From contig NC_064755.1 of the NCBI RefSeq assembly GCF_011397635.1, positions 17,033,282 through 17,097,281 of the forward strand: DNA of 64,000 nucleotides, in the 5' to 3' direction. This DNA comes from Epinephelus fuscoguttatus. Taxonomy: Eukaryota; Chordata; Actinopteri; Perciformes; Serranidae. Made by a program: the position numbers and the translations under genes. Below, in pieces: positions 1 through 15,600 of the stretch. Under the pieces are notes generated by a model, which was not told where the DNA came from, made no database searches, and worked only from the letters and a program-made list of their open reading frames with translations. Numbering within the stretch: the stretch's first letter is position 1; each line of letters opens with the position of its first letter.

Positions 1-360
1 TATATTTCTTTATACATTGGGAAGTAATTGGTGGGTTATTCTGAGATTTGTTCAGAAAAGAAAGCAAGAATGGAAATCCAAGGCTTCAAACATCCACAGG
101 CCTTAAATGAATGATAAACCCTACGCGGGAAAAACAGAAAATCCCTCATGACAGATAAAAACAGCGTAAGAAATCTATGAAAGGGCCTCACTGAGACAGT
201 CAGACAGCAAAACGAACAAAGGGCACACAGATTAAAAACTGATAACAAAGTGGAATGTGAACAAAAATAAACTGAATCAACAGAACATGCAACCTTCTAA
301 GGTCAACATCCAAAGAGAGTCCAGAAACCCCTGCTGAGTCCCTGATTTAAGACAGGATAC

Positions 361-1341
361 TTGTGAGCGACCTCCTCCACAGGACCCTGTCCCGACACCA
401 GCACGCGCATTTTGTGGAATTGGGTAAACATTCGCAAAGGACTGTGGGACAGCATCACCTGGTCTGGAGACACCTGAGGGGAAAAAAGATCAGTATCAGA
501 GATCAAAACACAAAACAAATCAAGCTGAGGTGCAAGTTAATGATGTTAAATGTCCACTTTACCTCCACATCAAGCATTTCTGACAGATGCTCTGCTTTGG
601 TCTGCCTCATGCAATTCCCAGCATTGGTGACAAATACCACAGGCACCTTGTATTTCCCATTGCGGTCCACCAGGTTCCTGAAGACCTGCTTGGCACCAGG
701 GATTGGCGTCCTGCCCCGCACCAGCACCCCATCTATGTCAAAGAGGAGCCCGAAGGAGCCGGAGCCCTGAGGAGGGAGCTGGGCCAGAGAGAGGTGGCAT
801 GTGCAAGATAAAAACATAGGATGTTCATTAACTTGCTGTGATACTACAGGCAGAGCACTTGTCATAATCTCTTCACTTCAGACACAGTGAACTGAATTGA
901 GACTTTGTTCCCAGAGTATATAAATTATACTCCACAGTTTTATAGGAGCAGATAACTCACTGATAAGTGAACAGTGTGAATAAGATAGTAATAACTGAGG
1001 TTGTAAATGTGTGGTGTGCCAAACACAACAGTGAGGTAATCAACAGTGTGTGCTGTGATTAGCTTCAGCGTGTTTCTTTCCCGCAGTCACATTTCTTCTC
1101 ATTCAAAGTGGACACACATAAAGTGAAACAGCCAGCTGTGATAAAGACAAACAGTACACGTCGTTTTCTTAACTCTGTCTCCATTCACATCGGTGTTCAT
1201 TGAAATAGTTTGAATAAAGCATTCACTTACATGGCTATAATTTCGTGAGGTCGAAGGCGAGGTGACAACCAGTTTTGCAGCTCCTTCGCAGCTTGTTTTC
1301 AGCAGCTGCCAACCGGTTTTTAAGGACCTCACTCTCTGCAT
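361..1341 (-). CDS. hdhd5: HDHD5 (CECR5), HAD-superfamily hydrolase, 5' three coding exons (partial)
   Basis: Coding exons read 1341-1231, 778-563 and 473-361 on the minus strand. All have GT/AG borders, with phases 0, 0 and 2, giving about 146 residues; the rest lies left of base 1. Exon 1 encodes a basic start (MQRVRSLKTGWQLLKTSC) with no acidic residue before position 20, which fits a mitochondrial leader. Exon 2 carries HAD motif I, LLFDIDGVLVRG, with the nucleophile and acid/base aspartates at about D51 and D53. It also carries motif II, VVFVTNAGN, with T88. Exon 3 continues with DQVMLSHSPLRMF and VLVSGQGPV, both typical of vertebrate HDHD5. The ATG at 1341 is chosen because it is the first in-frame ATG upstream of the leader. 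An alternative exon 2 acceptor 12 bases further in (start 766) keeps frame and cannot be excluded. The human protein is of unknown substrate and was mapped in the cat-eye syndrome region. Confidence 0.93.
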
Positions 1342-1480
1342 TTCTCCACAGTCCAGGCACTTGCGTATAGAAGCCGGGTAAACAACACACAAAGCTGAGC
1401 TAGCTTTAGCTTTAGCTAAGCTATCGGTAACTGTCTACTTAGCAAATGTGGCGGCTGAAGAAATGGGTCATGGTATGTCA
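1342..1480 (-). promoter_or_regulatory. hdhd5: hdhd5 leader and probable promoter
   Basis: The bases directly upstream of the hdhd5 ATG hold the untranslated leader and must contain or adjoin the start site. No TATA box is evident on the minus strand. The exact start cannot be read from sequence. Confidence 0.4.
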
Positions 1481-2582
1481 AACAATACGAGCCGGTCAAT
1501 ACTTAACTCTGTACTATCTCCTCATGCTGCTGGTGAAGCTGCCTCCATTCAATACACAGAAACAGCAACCTCTGAGTACACAGTAAGAGCATGCGCAGTT
1601 CCGTTTACATACCGGAAACACTTGGGCTCGTTCATGATTGCAGTTTTTGTAGAATTGAAACTGAATCAATTACTAAATTATTCTTAATTGAAACTTAACT
1701 GCAACATTTCAAACATGAACGCTTTTGATTTCAATATTATAAACATAACTTAAACTTATGTAAGATGTCATAATACATTATGTTTGAGTGTATTGTAGTA
1801 ATATTCATAAATGAAAATAAAGTCAGGTGAAATTGATTGTAGTTGTGGTTTACTGGGGCTATTTCACACGTGCTGGTTTTCCTGTTAACTCTTATAACCT
1901 ACATAGTTTATATATTAGTATTTTTTAGTATTTATAAAGCACCTCTTATAAAAGAAATGCTGCACAAAGTGCTTTACAATAAGGGCATTATAAGCAGTGA
2001 GACTTCACTTGAAAATAGACATCATAAATAAAAATAAAAAGTATAAATCATAAAATCAAGTAAAATACAATATTTTAAAAGAGTTAAAATGTTAAAAGAG
2101 GAACGTGAAGTGTAAAAAGTGTTAGACCTATACTTGGAAAGTCAGAGCTAGTTAAAGGCTTAAGTGAAGGAACAGCAACAAATTCAGACAAAACTTTTTC
2201 CCTGATGAAACTTGTGCCATTTTTTTTGACAGGTAACAGGTTATTATTTGTAGTTAACACCATGATATAATGGTATAACTGGAGCAGTGATTACTAAGTA
2301 TTTCCAGACATCCTGATTTGACATGTTACTGTAATGTTAGAAAAAGCACAGATGTAAATAATAAAATGAGTGATGGCTGAATTTAACATGTAGATGCTTC
2401 AGTTTGAGGGTCCTCATACTGTACATGCCAACTCACATCACACTGTCACTGCTTAGATGGACACTTGAATAAAACAGATCCATCATTCATGTCTGCTGTG
2501 AAAAAACCTGTCGCTGTGTGTAGAATTAATTCAAGTAAACAACGGGGTGGTCAGTCATTTAAAATCACTGTAGCAAAACATC
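1481..2582. other. Spacer between hdhd5 start and ccdc77 3' end, with a repeat tail
   Basis: AT-rich, no coding potential seen. Around 1925-1990 is a fragment reading 'TATAAAGCACC...GCTGCACAAAGTGCTTTACAA'. This resembles the end of a dispersed fish repeat; a related type of element occurs at about 25480-25930. Confidence 0.45.
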
Positions 2583-2588
2583 TTTATT
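2583..2588 (-). terminator. ccdc77: ccdc77 polyadenylation signal
   Basis: The plus strand reads TTTATT, which is AATAAA on the minus strand. It lies about 137 bases beyond the ccdc77 stop codon (2727-2725), a normal distance for a short 3' UTR. Confidence 0.6.
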
Positions 2589-2724
2589 AGGCCAAAATAC
2601 AAATCATACATAACATTAACTATACATTTCAGTGATACACACAGTAGCACAGACATTTGTAAGTGGGACAAACCCCACATAGATTGTCCTCTATATGCAG
2701 AACATAAACAGCACAGTCCAGTCC

Positions 2725-6694
<3,970 letters not shown>

Positions 6695-7039
6695 CTCAGC
6701 ACAAAACACTGAAAACAAAAGTAAAAAGATAAGTGGCTGTCACTAATACTAAAAAAAGTTTTGATATTGGAAGTTGAAGAATTCTGCAGCTAACTCAATA
6801 ACAAGAAGCCACACAGACAAAGATGTGCATATCAAGTAAGGTGAGCAGGAGCCAGCTATGCATAGAATACACATGTTAACACAGAGATGTCATCTAGGGG
6901 GTGCCCCTGTGAGAAATTGTTATTAGCTGAATATTTAAATGTTAGGGTTTGTTATTTATGAGAGGAAATGGGGTGGTGCAAAAAAGGGGGAGGCATGTCA
7001 AATCATTTTTTTTAGCACCCCCTCCTCTTTAGTTTGGCT

Positions 7040-7740
7040 TTGGGGAGGGGCACAAAATTAAATGGTTGTATTTTGTATTTATTTTACCGCCAATTCTTAA
7101 AGAAAACATGCCTTCAAAAATTGCCCACTGGCGGGTTTGGAAAGTATGTTTTCTTTAAAAATCACCAAAATTACAGCATTTACAACAGAAAAACAGAAAC
7201 GATAGTTAGATTTTAAAATTTCTGACATTTTTGGACACATCATGAACAACCAACGCTTCCCTCTGAAAAAAAATGATTAAAAAAAACATAACCAAATCTC
7301 TTTATTGTCCCAAACGGGAAATGTGTTTTGGGGACATAGTGCGACATAGCTGCATGGCAGATACAACAATCATATACAAACAAGACACACAGTAGACAAC
7401 GCTGTAGTACAGCAAGACGCAGATCTGAATAACATAATTGTGCAATCAGGACTACTGGATGAAATGAATACATCATCTTCATCATAACAGGTAGGTCTAA
7501 AAGAATAAAAGCTCCTCAAGGTTGCACTAGCCCAGGAGATAATCATAAAAAGTGCAATAAAAACTGTAATATAAGTTGTGCAAATAAAATACAGTAGTGC
7601 AAATTAAACTGTCGCAAATAAAAACTGAAGTGCAAGTAAGAACGTATCGAAGTGTGCAACAGGTCAATAGCCACAATAGCAGCCCTGCTCTGCCAGGGAG
7701 ACACCACAGGGCCAACAATGAAGAGAGTGGCATAACCAAA
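7040..7740. repeat. Retroelement-type repeat debris in ccdc77 first intron
   Basis: Around 7290-7330 the text 'CTTTATTGTCCCAAACGGGAAAT' type signature appears. Many 'GTGCAAATAAA' and 'AGTGCAA' motifs follow to about 7650. This matches the style of dispersed fish retroposon ends; a relative lies at 21460-21570. The exact family is not determined. Confidence 0.45.
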
Positions 7741-8805
7741 AGAACATTACAAGAAGAAGGAAAAAAATATATATGAGAGAGGTGTCAGGTACACCTTGTT
7801 AAAATTTGGTAAAAAAAGAGTTTGCACTGACTAACAGCTATGCACAACAAGAGTGGGAAACTGAGGGTTTTTAAACTCCAGAATTTGTTCTTCAACTTTT
7901 AGTTTTAAAAATCTGACAACTAATTTAAAATGGTGGGAGGGTCATGTGGATTATCTGCCAGTCAATCAGAGAGGCTCAAGGAAAATATCTGTAGCTTTGA
8001 GGAGGAGGGTTAAAAAATAAATAAAAAAACAAAACAAAATAAAGCCATCCCCCAGCCATCCCTTCTTCTGACAAGTAAAGAACAGTCCCTTACAAGACCG
8101 TTGCCATCTTTTACACTCAAGATTGTTATAGGTTCTTGTTTTATTTTCTTTGTTTCATCTTGCTAAAATATGAACAAATCAGTGCATGTGTAGTCTCAGC
8201 TGTAACAAATATCACTTGAGTTCCCAGGAAATCCATAATATTTTTAATTCTAAACTATTTTTGATCAGTATTTTATGTTATAAAACACTGAATCAACGAA
8301 TATAATTACTACACAATTCTTGATGGGATTTGCCAATAATCCCGAAGAGGTGTCAGGATATAACTGTTAGGTTATGGTCTGTGCAGGGTAAGTAACAGGT
8401 AAGTCAGTAAAATGTGTAACACAGACAGTACAAAACAACCTAATGTCCACCGTGTATTTCAGTTGCCATGGGTTGGGCGCCAGGGGGAGCGGGACGTTTA
8501 AAAACTAAGTCTACTAAGCTTAGAAGTTGCACTAAGCACATATTCAACCAAAAGACAACTCGACTCAGTTGTGTACACAGAAGTTGTAGCGTCACTATAT
8601 GAGAAACACAAAATAAACACTTCCATTCCCTTTGCAAATATAACGTTTGTCTCTGTCATGATATGCTGATAGTTAAACTACAGATTTAGCGAACATAAAG
8701 TCACCAAATAACAGTGTAGCAATATAGTTATAATAATTCTATCTCTGGTGTTTTTGCTTACATACTAGTACATTTTACATACCCACAGTTTCCCAAAACA
8801 CGCAC
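7741..8805. other. ccdc77 intron 1 remainder
   Basis: AT-rich intronic sequence. I see no coding exon or clear structural RNA here. Confidence 0.4.
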
Positions 8806-8870
8806 CTCTTCGGTCAGGGCAGCAGAGTTGTTCGTTGCTATCAAGCTTTTGAAACCCGGAAGTCTACGCC
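8806..8870 (-). other. ccdc77: ccdc77 noncoding leader exon (predicted)
   Basis: On the minus strand this stretch ends in a good donor (GAAGAG|GTGCGT; exon edge 8806) and lies upstream of the first coding exon acceptor near 6709. It contains no ATG in frame with the protein. The 5' edge is a guess. Confidence 0.45.
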
Positions 8871-9610
8871 TCTTTTTCTTCTTCGTGGGAAATTGGAGCG
8901 AAGTTGGAGTTATGTTGCCCTCCAGTGGCGGACTAAGCTACTGTGTGAATTGATGAAACAATAAGAAAATAACCACATAACTTGTAATGTCACTCATGAG
9001 GCAGTCAGGGTAAGTTGAAGTTTTTTGCGATTAAAGTAAGAGTCAACCATGATAATGATGTTAGGGAGGCCATTAAAGGGTTTTTTTTCTGAGTAAAACG
9101 TTCTTTCAAGTTGGTGCAGCGATTTTTATCGGTTTAAAATGTGTTTATGTAATACAGACATTTTCTAGTTAAACTAATGGTCTAAATAACTAGCGTTAAT
9201 TATCTTAAGGACGGGCAACAAAGCATATGTCGAGACACAGCCTTTAAATAGGAATATGTCTATCAACGGTTCTGTGTGTCGACAGTTACAAGTTCGCTGA
9301 AAAGCGGAAGGGAAGACGTATATCCTTTCAAAATAAAAGCCCGAGTTAGGAATGTTTGGAGAACAAAAATGATACAAAAATAACATAGTTATTTGAGAGT
9401 ACGATAAACTATGCCCTTTTAAAAGTTTACCTTGGCTGTATTCATTACGTCAGCTATTTTATCCACATTAATGATTACCTGGTCATAAAAATCCAACCGG
9501 AAGTTGTTATTTTATTGCCAGTAGCTTGATTTGCTGACCCCGGTCCAGTCCTGCCAAACTTCACCGACACTGGGAACACACGGCGGTCTATTTGCTACTG
9601 TCTGTCAGCG
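8871..9610. promoter_or_regulatory. Shared ccdc77/ush1c divergent promoter region
   Basis: About 740 bp separate the predicted ccdc77 leader (minus) from the ush1c ATG (plus). A head-to-head pair this close usually shares a bidirectional promoter. CpG dinucleotides occur near both ends (about 8850-8940 and 9480-9610). No TATA box stands out. Confidence 0.45.
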
Positions 9611-12600
9611 ATGGAGCGGAAAGTAGCTCGGGAGTTTAGGCACAAGGTAAGATACAAACATCGTCCTATTCAGACATTGATCTTAATGTTATTTAAACGG
9701 TCCTTATTAAGCTTTTCTTTAAGTTACCTGGTTGTCGCCTCACTGGCTCAGGTGTCTGTCAGTGGGATGTTACGCAGACACAGGCCTGACCGACAGCCTC
9801 ACGATAAAGAAACTACACTTACAATCATCCAAAACATGTTTTTAAAGGGCTACTTTTCTACAAGCAAATTATAGTGTTCTTTTTAATTAATTGGAATGAA
9901 TTCAATCGGAAATTGTTTGCCAGTAATTTCAGGGTAAAATATAATGACTCACTAGTGTATCACTACCTAATAAACCCATAGGAAGAATAACGACAAAACT
10001 ATTAGAATTGTTAATAGATTAATGGGCTTTCATTCAACTGAAATAACATGTTTCTTGGATTGTCTATGATTCAATCAATTTCACAGGGTTTTGTTCTTAC
10101 AGTTCCCACAACTGTCCTGTTAGATGTTATTTACAGGCATATCTGTAGTTACTTCAGAGCATAATGTTGGCTACAGTGGATCTATTTTCCTTTAAAGTTC
10201 AAAGTAAGTCTATTTTAAACTGCTACATTAGTGGGTATCCTTTCTGTATCTGTCCCATGATTGTTTTGGCTCAGGTAAACATCATACAGAGGTCCAGGAT
10301 ATAATTTGAATCCACAATATGTGGCTACATAAATTAAGCACAAATTATAATATGTGTTGGTGTTGGCACATACAACAGCCTGAAAAGGTAACTATGAGCA
10401 GAAAATAACAGAGGAAGGGAACATGATATGTTCAGGGTGTTTTCAGACCCAGACCATGTAGGGATCATCACACAGCCATCTGTTCTGCAGGGCAGGCAGG
10501 CAGGCAGTGTCGCATATTAAAGCCTCCTCACAAAGGGCATCTTAGCATTAGATAAAGTCGACCGTGACAGAGACAAGCAGCTGAGCGGAAGAGATGGGAC
10601 AATTTATGAGTTTAATTAGAGGCTGAGGGGCCAACACAGCACAATCAGGCTTTGTTTCTATTCGGGACATTGTCATCGTCACTGTGTCTCTGTTTCGGCT
10701 GATAGTTTGCATCACTATGCTTTTGCAGAAGAATTGCATTATTGTCTGTTTCGTTGAGTTAGAATGGCAAATTCGAAGGTGTTTTGTTCTTTGGGTGTTC
10801 ATTGTATGTACTGCCATCTATGTTGAAAGTTGCAGTGCACATTTAGTATGAGTACCTGACCAGTGATCTCATACCTTAATGGTTAATGGTGCTAAAGTCT
10901 GCATGCAGTTCAAACTGCAGGTGTGGCTGACTGTGTCTCACTGCCTGGTGCAAGAGAAATTTATAATGGTCATAAAAATCATGTCACACACCCTCACAGC
11001 GACCTCACAGCCGGATCCACGTAGTGCAGTCCAACATTTATGATTACAATAGTGAATCTACCATTACTGTAAACCCTATCTAAAATGATACGGAAGTGTC
11101 TAAATGTGCATGTGTACATGAGTTTTGCTCTCTGTAAGACTTATCAGTGAGTACGTACTGCCTAAGATGAGGCGTGTGTGTGAATGTTGGGTGTTAATCT
11201 TCACCTCTGTTTGTGTCTGAGATGTAAGCCGACACTGCTGACCTTCCTACTGCAGCCTCTCCTCAGCTGTACAGCCATTATTCCCTCCCAGTGGTTTGAT
11301 CTTTAGGGAAGGGCTGTCCATTACACCTGCTTCAGTCCAAGGAGCCTCACCGTCCCCAAAGCCTGCCACTCAGGTGAAAAAGCAATTTAGATTGGGATTG
11401 AAGCATGCAGCTTGTAGTGTAGGACACATTTAGTCAGACAGAAAGCGAGATGTGTTACATCAGTGATTGGCCGAAGCGTTTCCTCAAAACCATTCTGCTG
11501 CAGCTGAGCCGCCATCAGGTTTGTATGACTCTTACACACACGCATACAGATAGACACTGATGGCTCATCCCGCTGTGGTGTTGACAGGACCACAGGAGAG
11601 CGGTACAGTGTGTGTCAGTGGGCTGACGTTTCCTCTGATTCAGCAGTGAGAAGAAAGATGGCACTAGATGTTTGTCCTTTCTTGCAGGTGGAGTTGCTGA
11701 TTGAAAATGAAGCAGAGAAGGATTACCTGTATGATGTCCTCCGCATGTATCACCAGTGAGTACCATCTGTCACTGCGCAGTGTGTGTTTACAGTGTGTGT
11801 CCGCAAGAAAGTTGCATTTGTCTTTTTTGTTTACAGTGTGTGTCCGCAAGAAAGTTGCATTTGTCTTTTTTGTTTTGTCACACACACTTCTGTATTTTCA
11901 CCTCCCCTATATTCCCATGTGAATAAAATATTGATGGTTATTGAATAGATTGTGTCCTTAAATGATCACCACTTTAAACCAGAACTGATAAAAGTGTTAT
12001 TTGTGAAGAGCAAATATAAAAAAGATGGTATAATCTAGGATAAAATGGTACAAATGTTGTTTGCTGTAATTGTTGCTGTAATTCCTTCTTGTTCAATATG
12101 GCTACAGTTGATATTATGTCCAATTGCCCTTTTAACTTCTTTTAACCTCTCACCAACCTTTAATACGTTCATGTGTAATTTTCTTTTAATATGGTTGCAC
12201 TCATTTCTGATGCATACAGACCTCCGGTTTAAACTCCTCCAGGGTTTCTGATAACAACCTGGTCTCAGAGGGCTGGGGAGGGGGTGCACTGGGGGGACTA
12301 CAGGTCTAGGTTTCAATTAATCTTTGTACAGAGCCAGAGCTCTGTGGCTCTACCGGTTAAGCCTCTGATCAGTTTCCACTGTACTCCGACAAGCCTGGCC
12401 AGTTATCCACAAAAGCCCTTTTTATGTGCATCCTCCAAACAGGGCTGAAATGGCGCTTATTAATAATTTAAAGAGGAGGCCAGGTGGACAGATTTTACAC
12501 AGTAGCTTACTTTGCAGCTTTAATTGCTGTTCTAGTTGCCCTTTTGTCTCCCTTTGAATTGGAGGAAGACAGATGATTGGATTGTTTTTTTCCATCAGTA

Positions 12601-15600
12601 TAGATATTACAGTTATATAATTTTATTGTTGTTTAAAAGCAAAATGGAAGATTAAAGGGGAACTCCAGGTCTCTGGGAGCACTACTGCTGCATATGTGAA
12701 AAAAGTTGTATTAAGCCTTTTGTGTCTCCAAAGGGAGCAGTGTGAAGTCTGATAAATTGTCTCTAGTGATGTCACTTGAGTCAGCATTGGTTGGGTCTGA
12801 AGACTACAAGTATGAGGAAGAAAATAATCTGGGGGCGTGGAAAAACAAAGAAGTGAGCTGACGTCTGTAGCTCTCTCCGTATCTCATCTCCGCTTGAGGC
12901 TAGCAGCTTGATGCTACATTAGCCGCTATTAGCCTAACATACCTGTCCAATCTGTCGGCGGTCAAGTTGCATTGTGGGTAATGTAAGTGCCAGGTTTTGA
13001 CAAGGAAGAGGAAAGTTTGGCATAAGAAGACAATTGGTGTTTCTCAAAGTCAAGGATCCGTCCTTGGTAGGACGAGTACATCCAAGGACAGATCCTACAG
13101 AGGCAAGGCAAGAGTTGTTCATAGCATTTGGTGAACACACATTGGAACAGGCTAATGTGTGTCCCCAGGTGTGCGCCGTTAACTCTCAGCGGACTGAGGG
13201 GGTTTCAGGTCACTGTGATAACTTTGGCACTCTCTAATGTTGTTGTACAATTTTAACAAATTTAAGCAGTATTTTCAGAGTCGTGATTTTTGGGGAGAAT
13301 ATATTTCTGGATGATACTTAAAAAAACAAATAGGTAGGCTAAATGAAACTGTGGTGGCACTTAGCGCCCCATCACTGCTGTAAATGATTAATTTAGAAAC
13401 TTTTATGTCTTTAAAAAAAACTCATTATTTGGCAGTAGACCCATTCAGAAGTGTAAATTATGAGGTTTCTGTCAGTGTTTTTTATGCTTGTATGATAAAA
13501 ACTCTTGGAGATATTACTCCAAATAAATGACATATTTATCTAAATCCTGCCGAGCTCCGCTGGTGCAGGTTTCATTGAAGAGGCCCTGCCTTCACTTCCA
13601 GCACATATTGTGGGTCCTTGCTGAGGATACACACGTGCATGGTTGAAAATTCTCTGAATGAAGGACTCAGTAGAATTTGAAGGATCCTTGACATTTTAAC
13701 AGCCCTCAGGTGGGATTTGATAACGTAGCATCCTTGAAATTCAGCCATTTAAGGATCCTTTTTCTGCTGCATCACTTTTGATACTGTCCATCATAACTGA
13801 CAGTGTTACTGGAGTGCAATGCTAAACCTTTTAATGGAGGACTTATATAATCTTGTAGCTAAAAAGTTCCCCTCAAGGCCATTATTATTACTTGTACTTT
13901 AGATTAGAGTCAGTATCACATTTATTATCTCTAAATCTGACCATTCATTATTATAACGCCTTGCCATACATGATAAAATCCTCCATAATTATATTCTTAT
14001 CAGGGTAAAAAAAAATCCCTGAAACAGCACCTCTGGGAACTTTAAACTCTACAGTGCGGTGCTCTTGGGTGGAGGAATCCTTGGGCTACAGTAATCCCTT
14101 CAATATATAATTCATTCACAGAAAATAATTACCAGATAGTATTTAACATATGAATAAAACAAGCAATGAATTTTGCTGAGTCTATGGTAAGGTGCCATTT
14201 CCAGTGGTGTTGTATTTGATTTGATTATATATTGTTTTTGTCTGTTAAGTTAATTCTCCACTGTGTTTTAATGTAGCTGATGTTACGTGGAAATGTGCAT
14301 CGTGTTCGCAGATACCAAAACATTTTCATTTCCTTGTTCTGGTTTTATTGCAACTTCAGTACGTACTGTATTTCTACTACAACCCCTCTTCTTGAAAGGA
14401 GTAACACAGTTGCTCATGTTGTAGAAATTCACTTGGTCTTGACCTGGGGACCTTACATTTTCCCTGAAGGTAGAAGTCATTGTATATGAAATGGTGTATA
14501 AAAATCATAGTCATGCCCCTCTCCTCTTGCAGGTCGATGGATTTGACAGTGCTGGTTGGAGACCTTAAGCTGGTCATCAATGAACCAAAGCGCCTGCCCT
14601 TATTTGATGCCATCCGACCTCTCATCCCACTCAAACACCAGGTGGAGTACGACCTGCTCACGCCCAAGAGATCACGGTGAGTACAGCAAAGGCTCATGTA
14701 TATGTGGTCTCTGTCCCATATGTGCCTACACAATTAAAATTCCCCACAAAGGTGATGTAACTGTAACATAATATCCCTGAGCATCCCCATGCTCTTCCCC
14801 TTGTTTCCATACTGAAACCATCCCTTTTCTCCTTCTCTAAATTTTACCTGACCCGCTTTTATATCTTTCTCTCTTACCTGTTTGTGCAGGAAGCTGAAAG
14901 AGGTGCGTTTGGATCGGACACATCGTGATGGACTGGGTCTGAGTGTCAGAGGTGGGCTGGAGTTTGGCTGTGGTCTCTATATATCACAGATTGTCAAAGA
15001 TGGTCAGGCTGGGAATGTTGGCCTTCAGGTATGTAGCATTGTGTGTGTTAACTGTGGTGTTTTTTTCAATTCCTTTGATGATATCACATACCTTGTTATT
15101 CTCCTGAAACACTAAATGCAGATTTTAGTACCATAGTAAGTACCATATAAAAAGCTATCTGTGGGTAGAATTGTTATTTTGTCATGACAGTAGCAGTGGG
15201 TCTGAGCCCCTAAGGTCCTGAAAGGTGGTATGTCGTTAATGTTGTGCACACAAGACCATCTTGTATTGAAATCACGTCCGCCGCGATACCGTGTGTGCCA
15301 GGGGATGTTGACAAAGTCTGTCCACAAACAGACAGACAGACAGACAGACAGAGACACACACACACAGACACACATTAACCCGTTCACACAAGATGATAAG
15401 CTGCGTGCACAGGTAAGGATAAAAAAAATATCACCTTATGGGTCTTAAGGGGGTCATCCCTATGTTCCCAGTGTCCCATGTCTCTTGATATAAACTAACA
15501 TTGGTAAGGGTTAGCTTTGCAAAAGATGTTTCAAATGCAGGTTGAATGTTAAAAATCTGTTGAGCCACTGTGGAGAATACAAAGTCTGAAGTCCAGAAAA

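Noticed and set aside
1448-1687. Plus-strand 79-codon frame near the hdhd5 start, as a possible divergent gene
   Set aside because: No recognised domain, no good downstream splice site and no continuation to the right.
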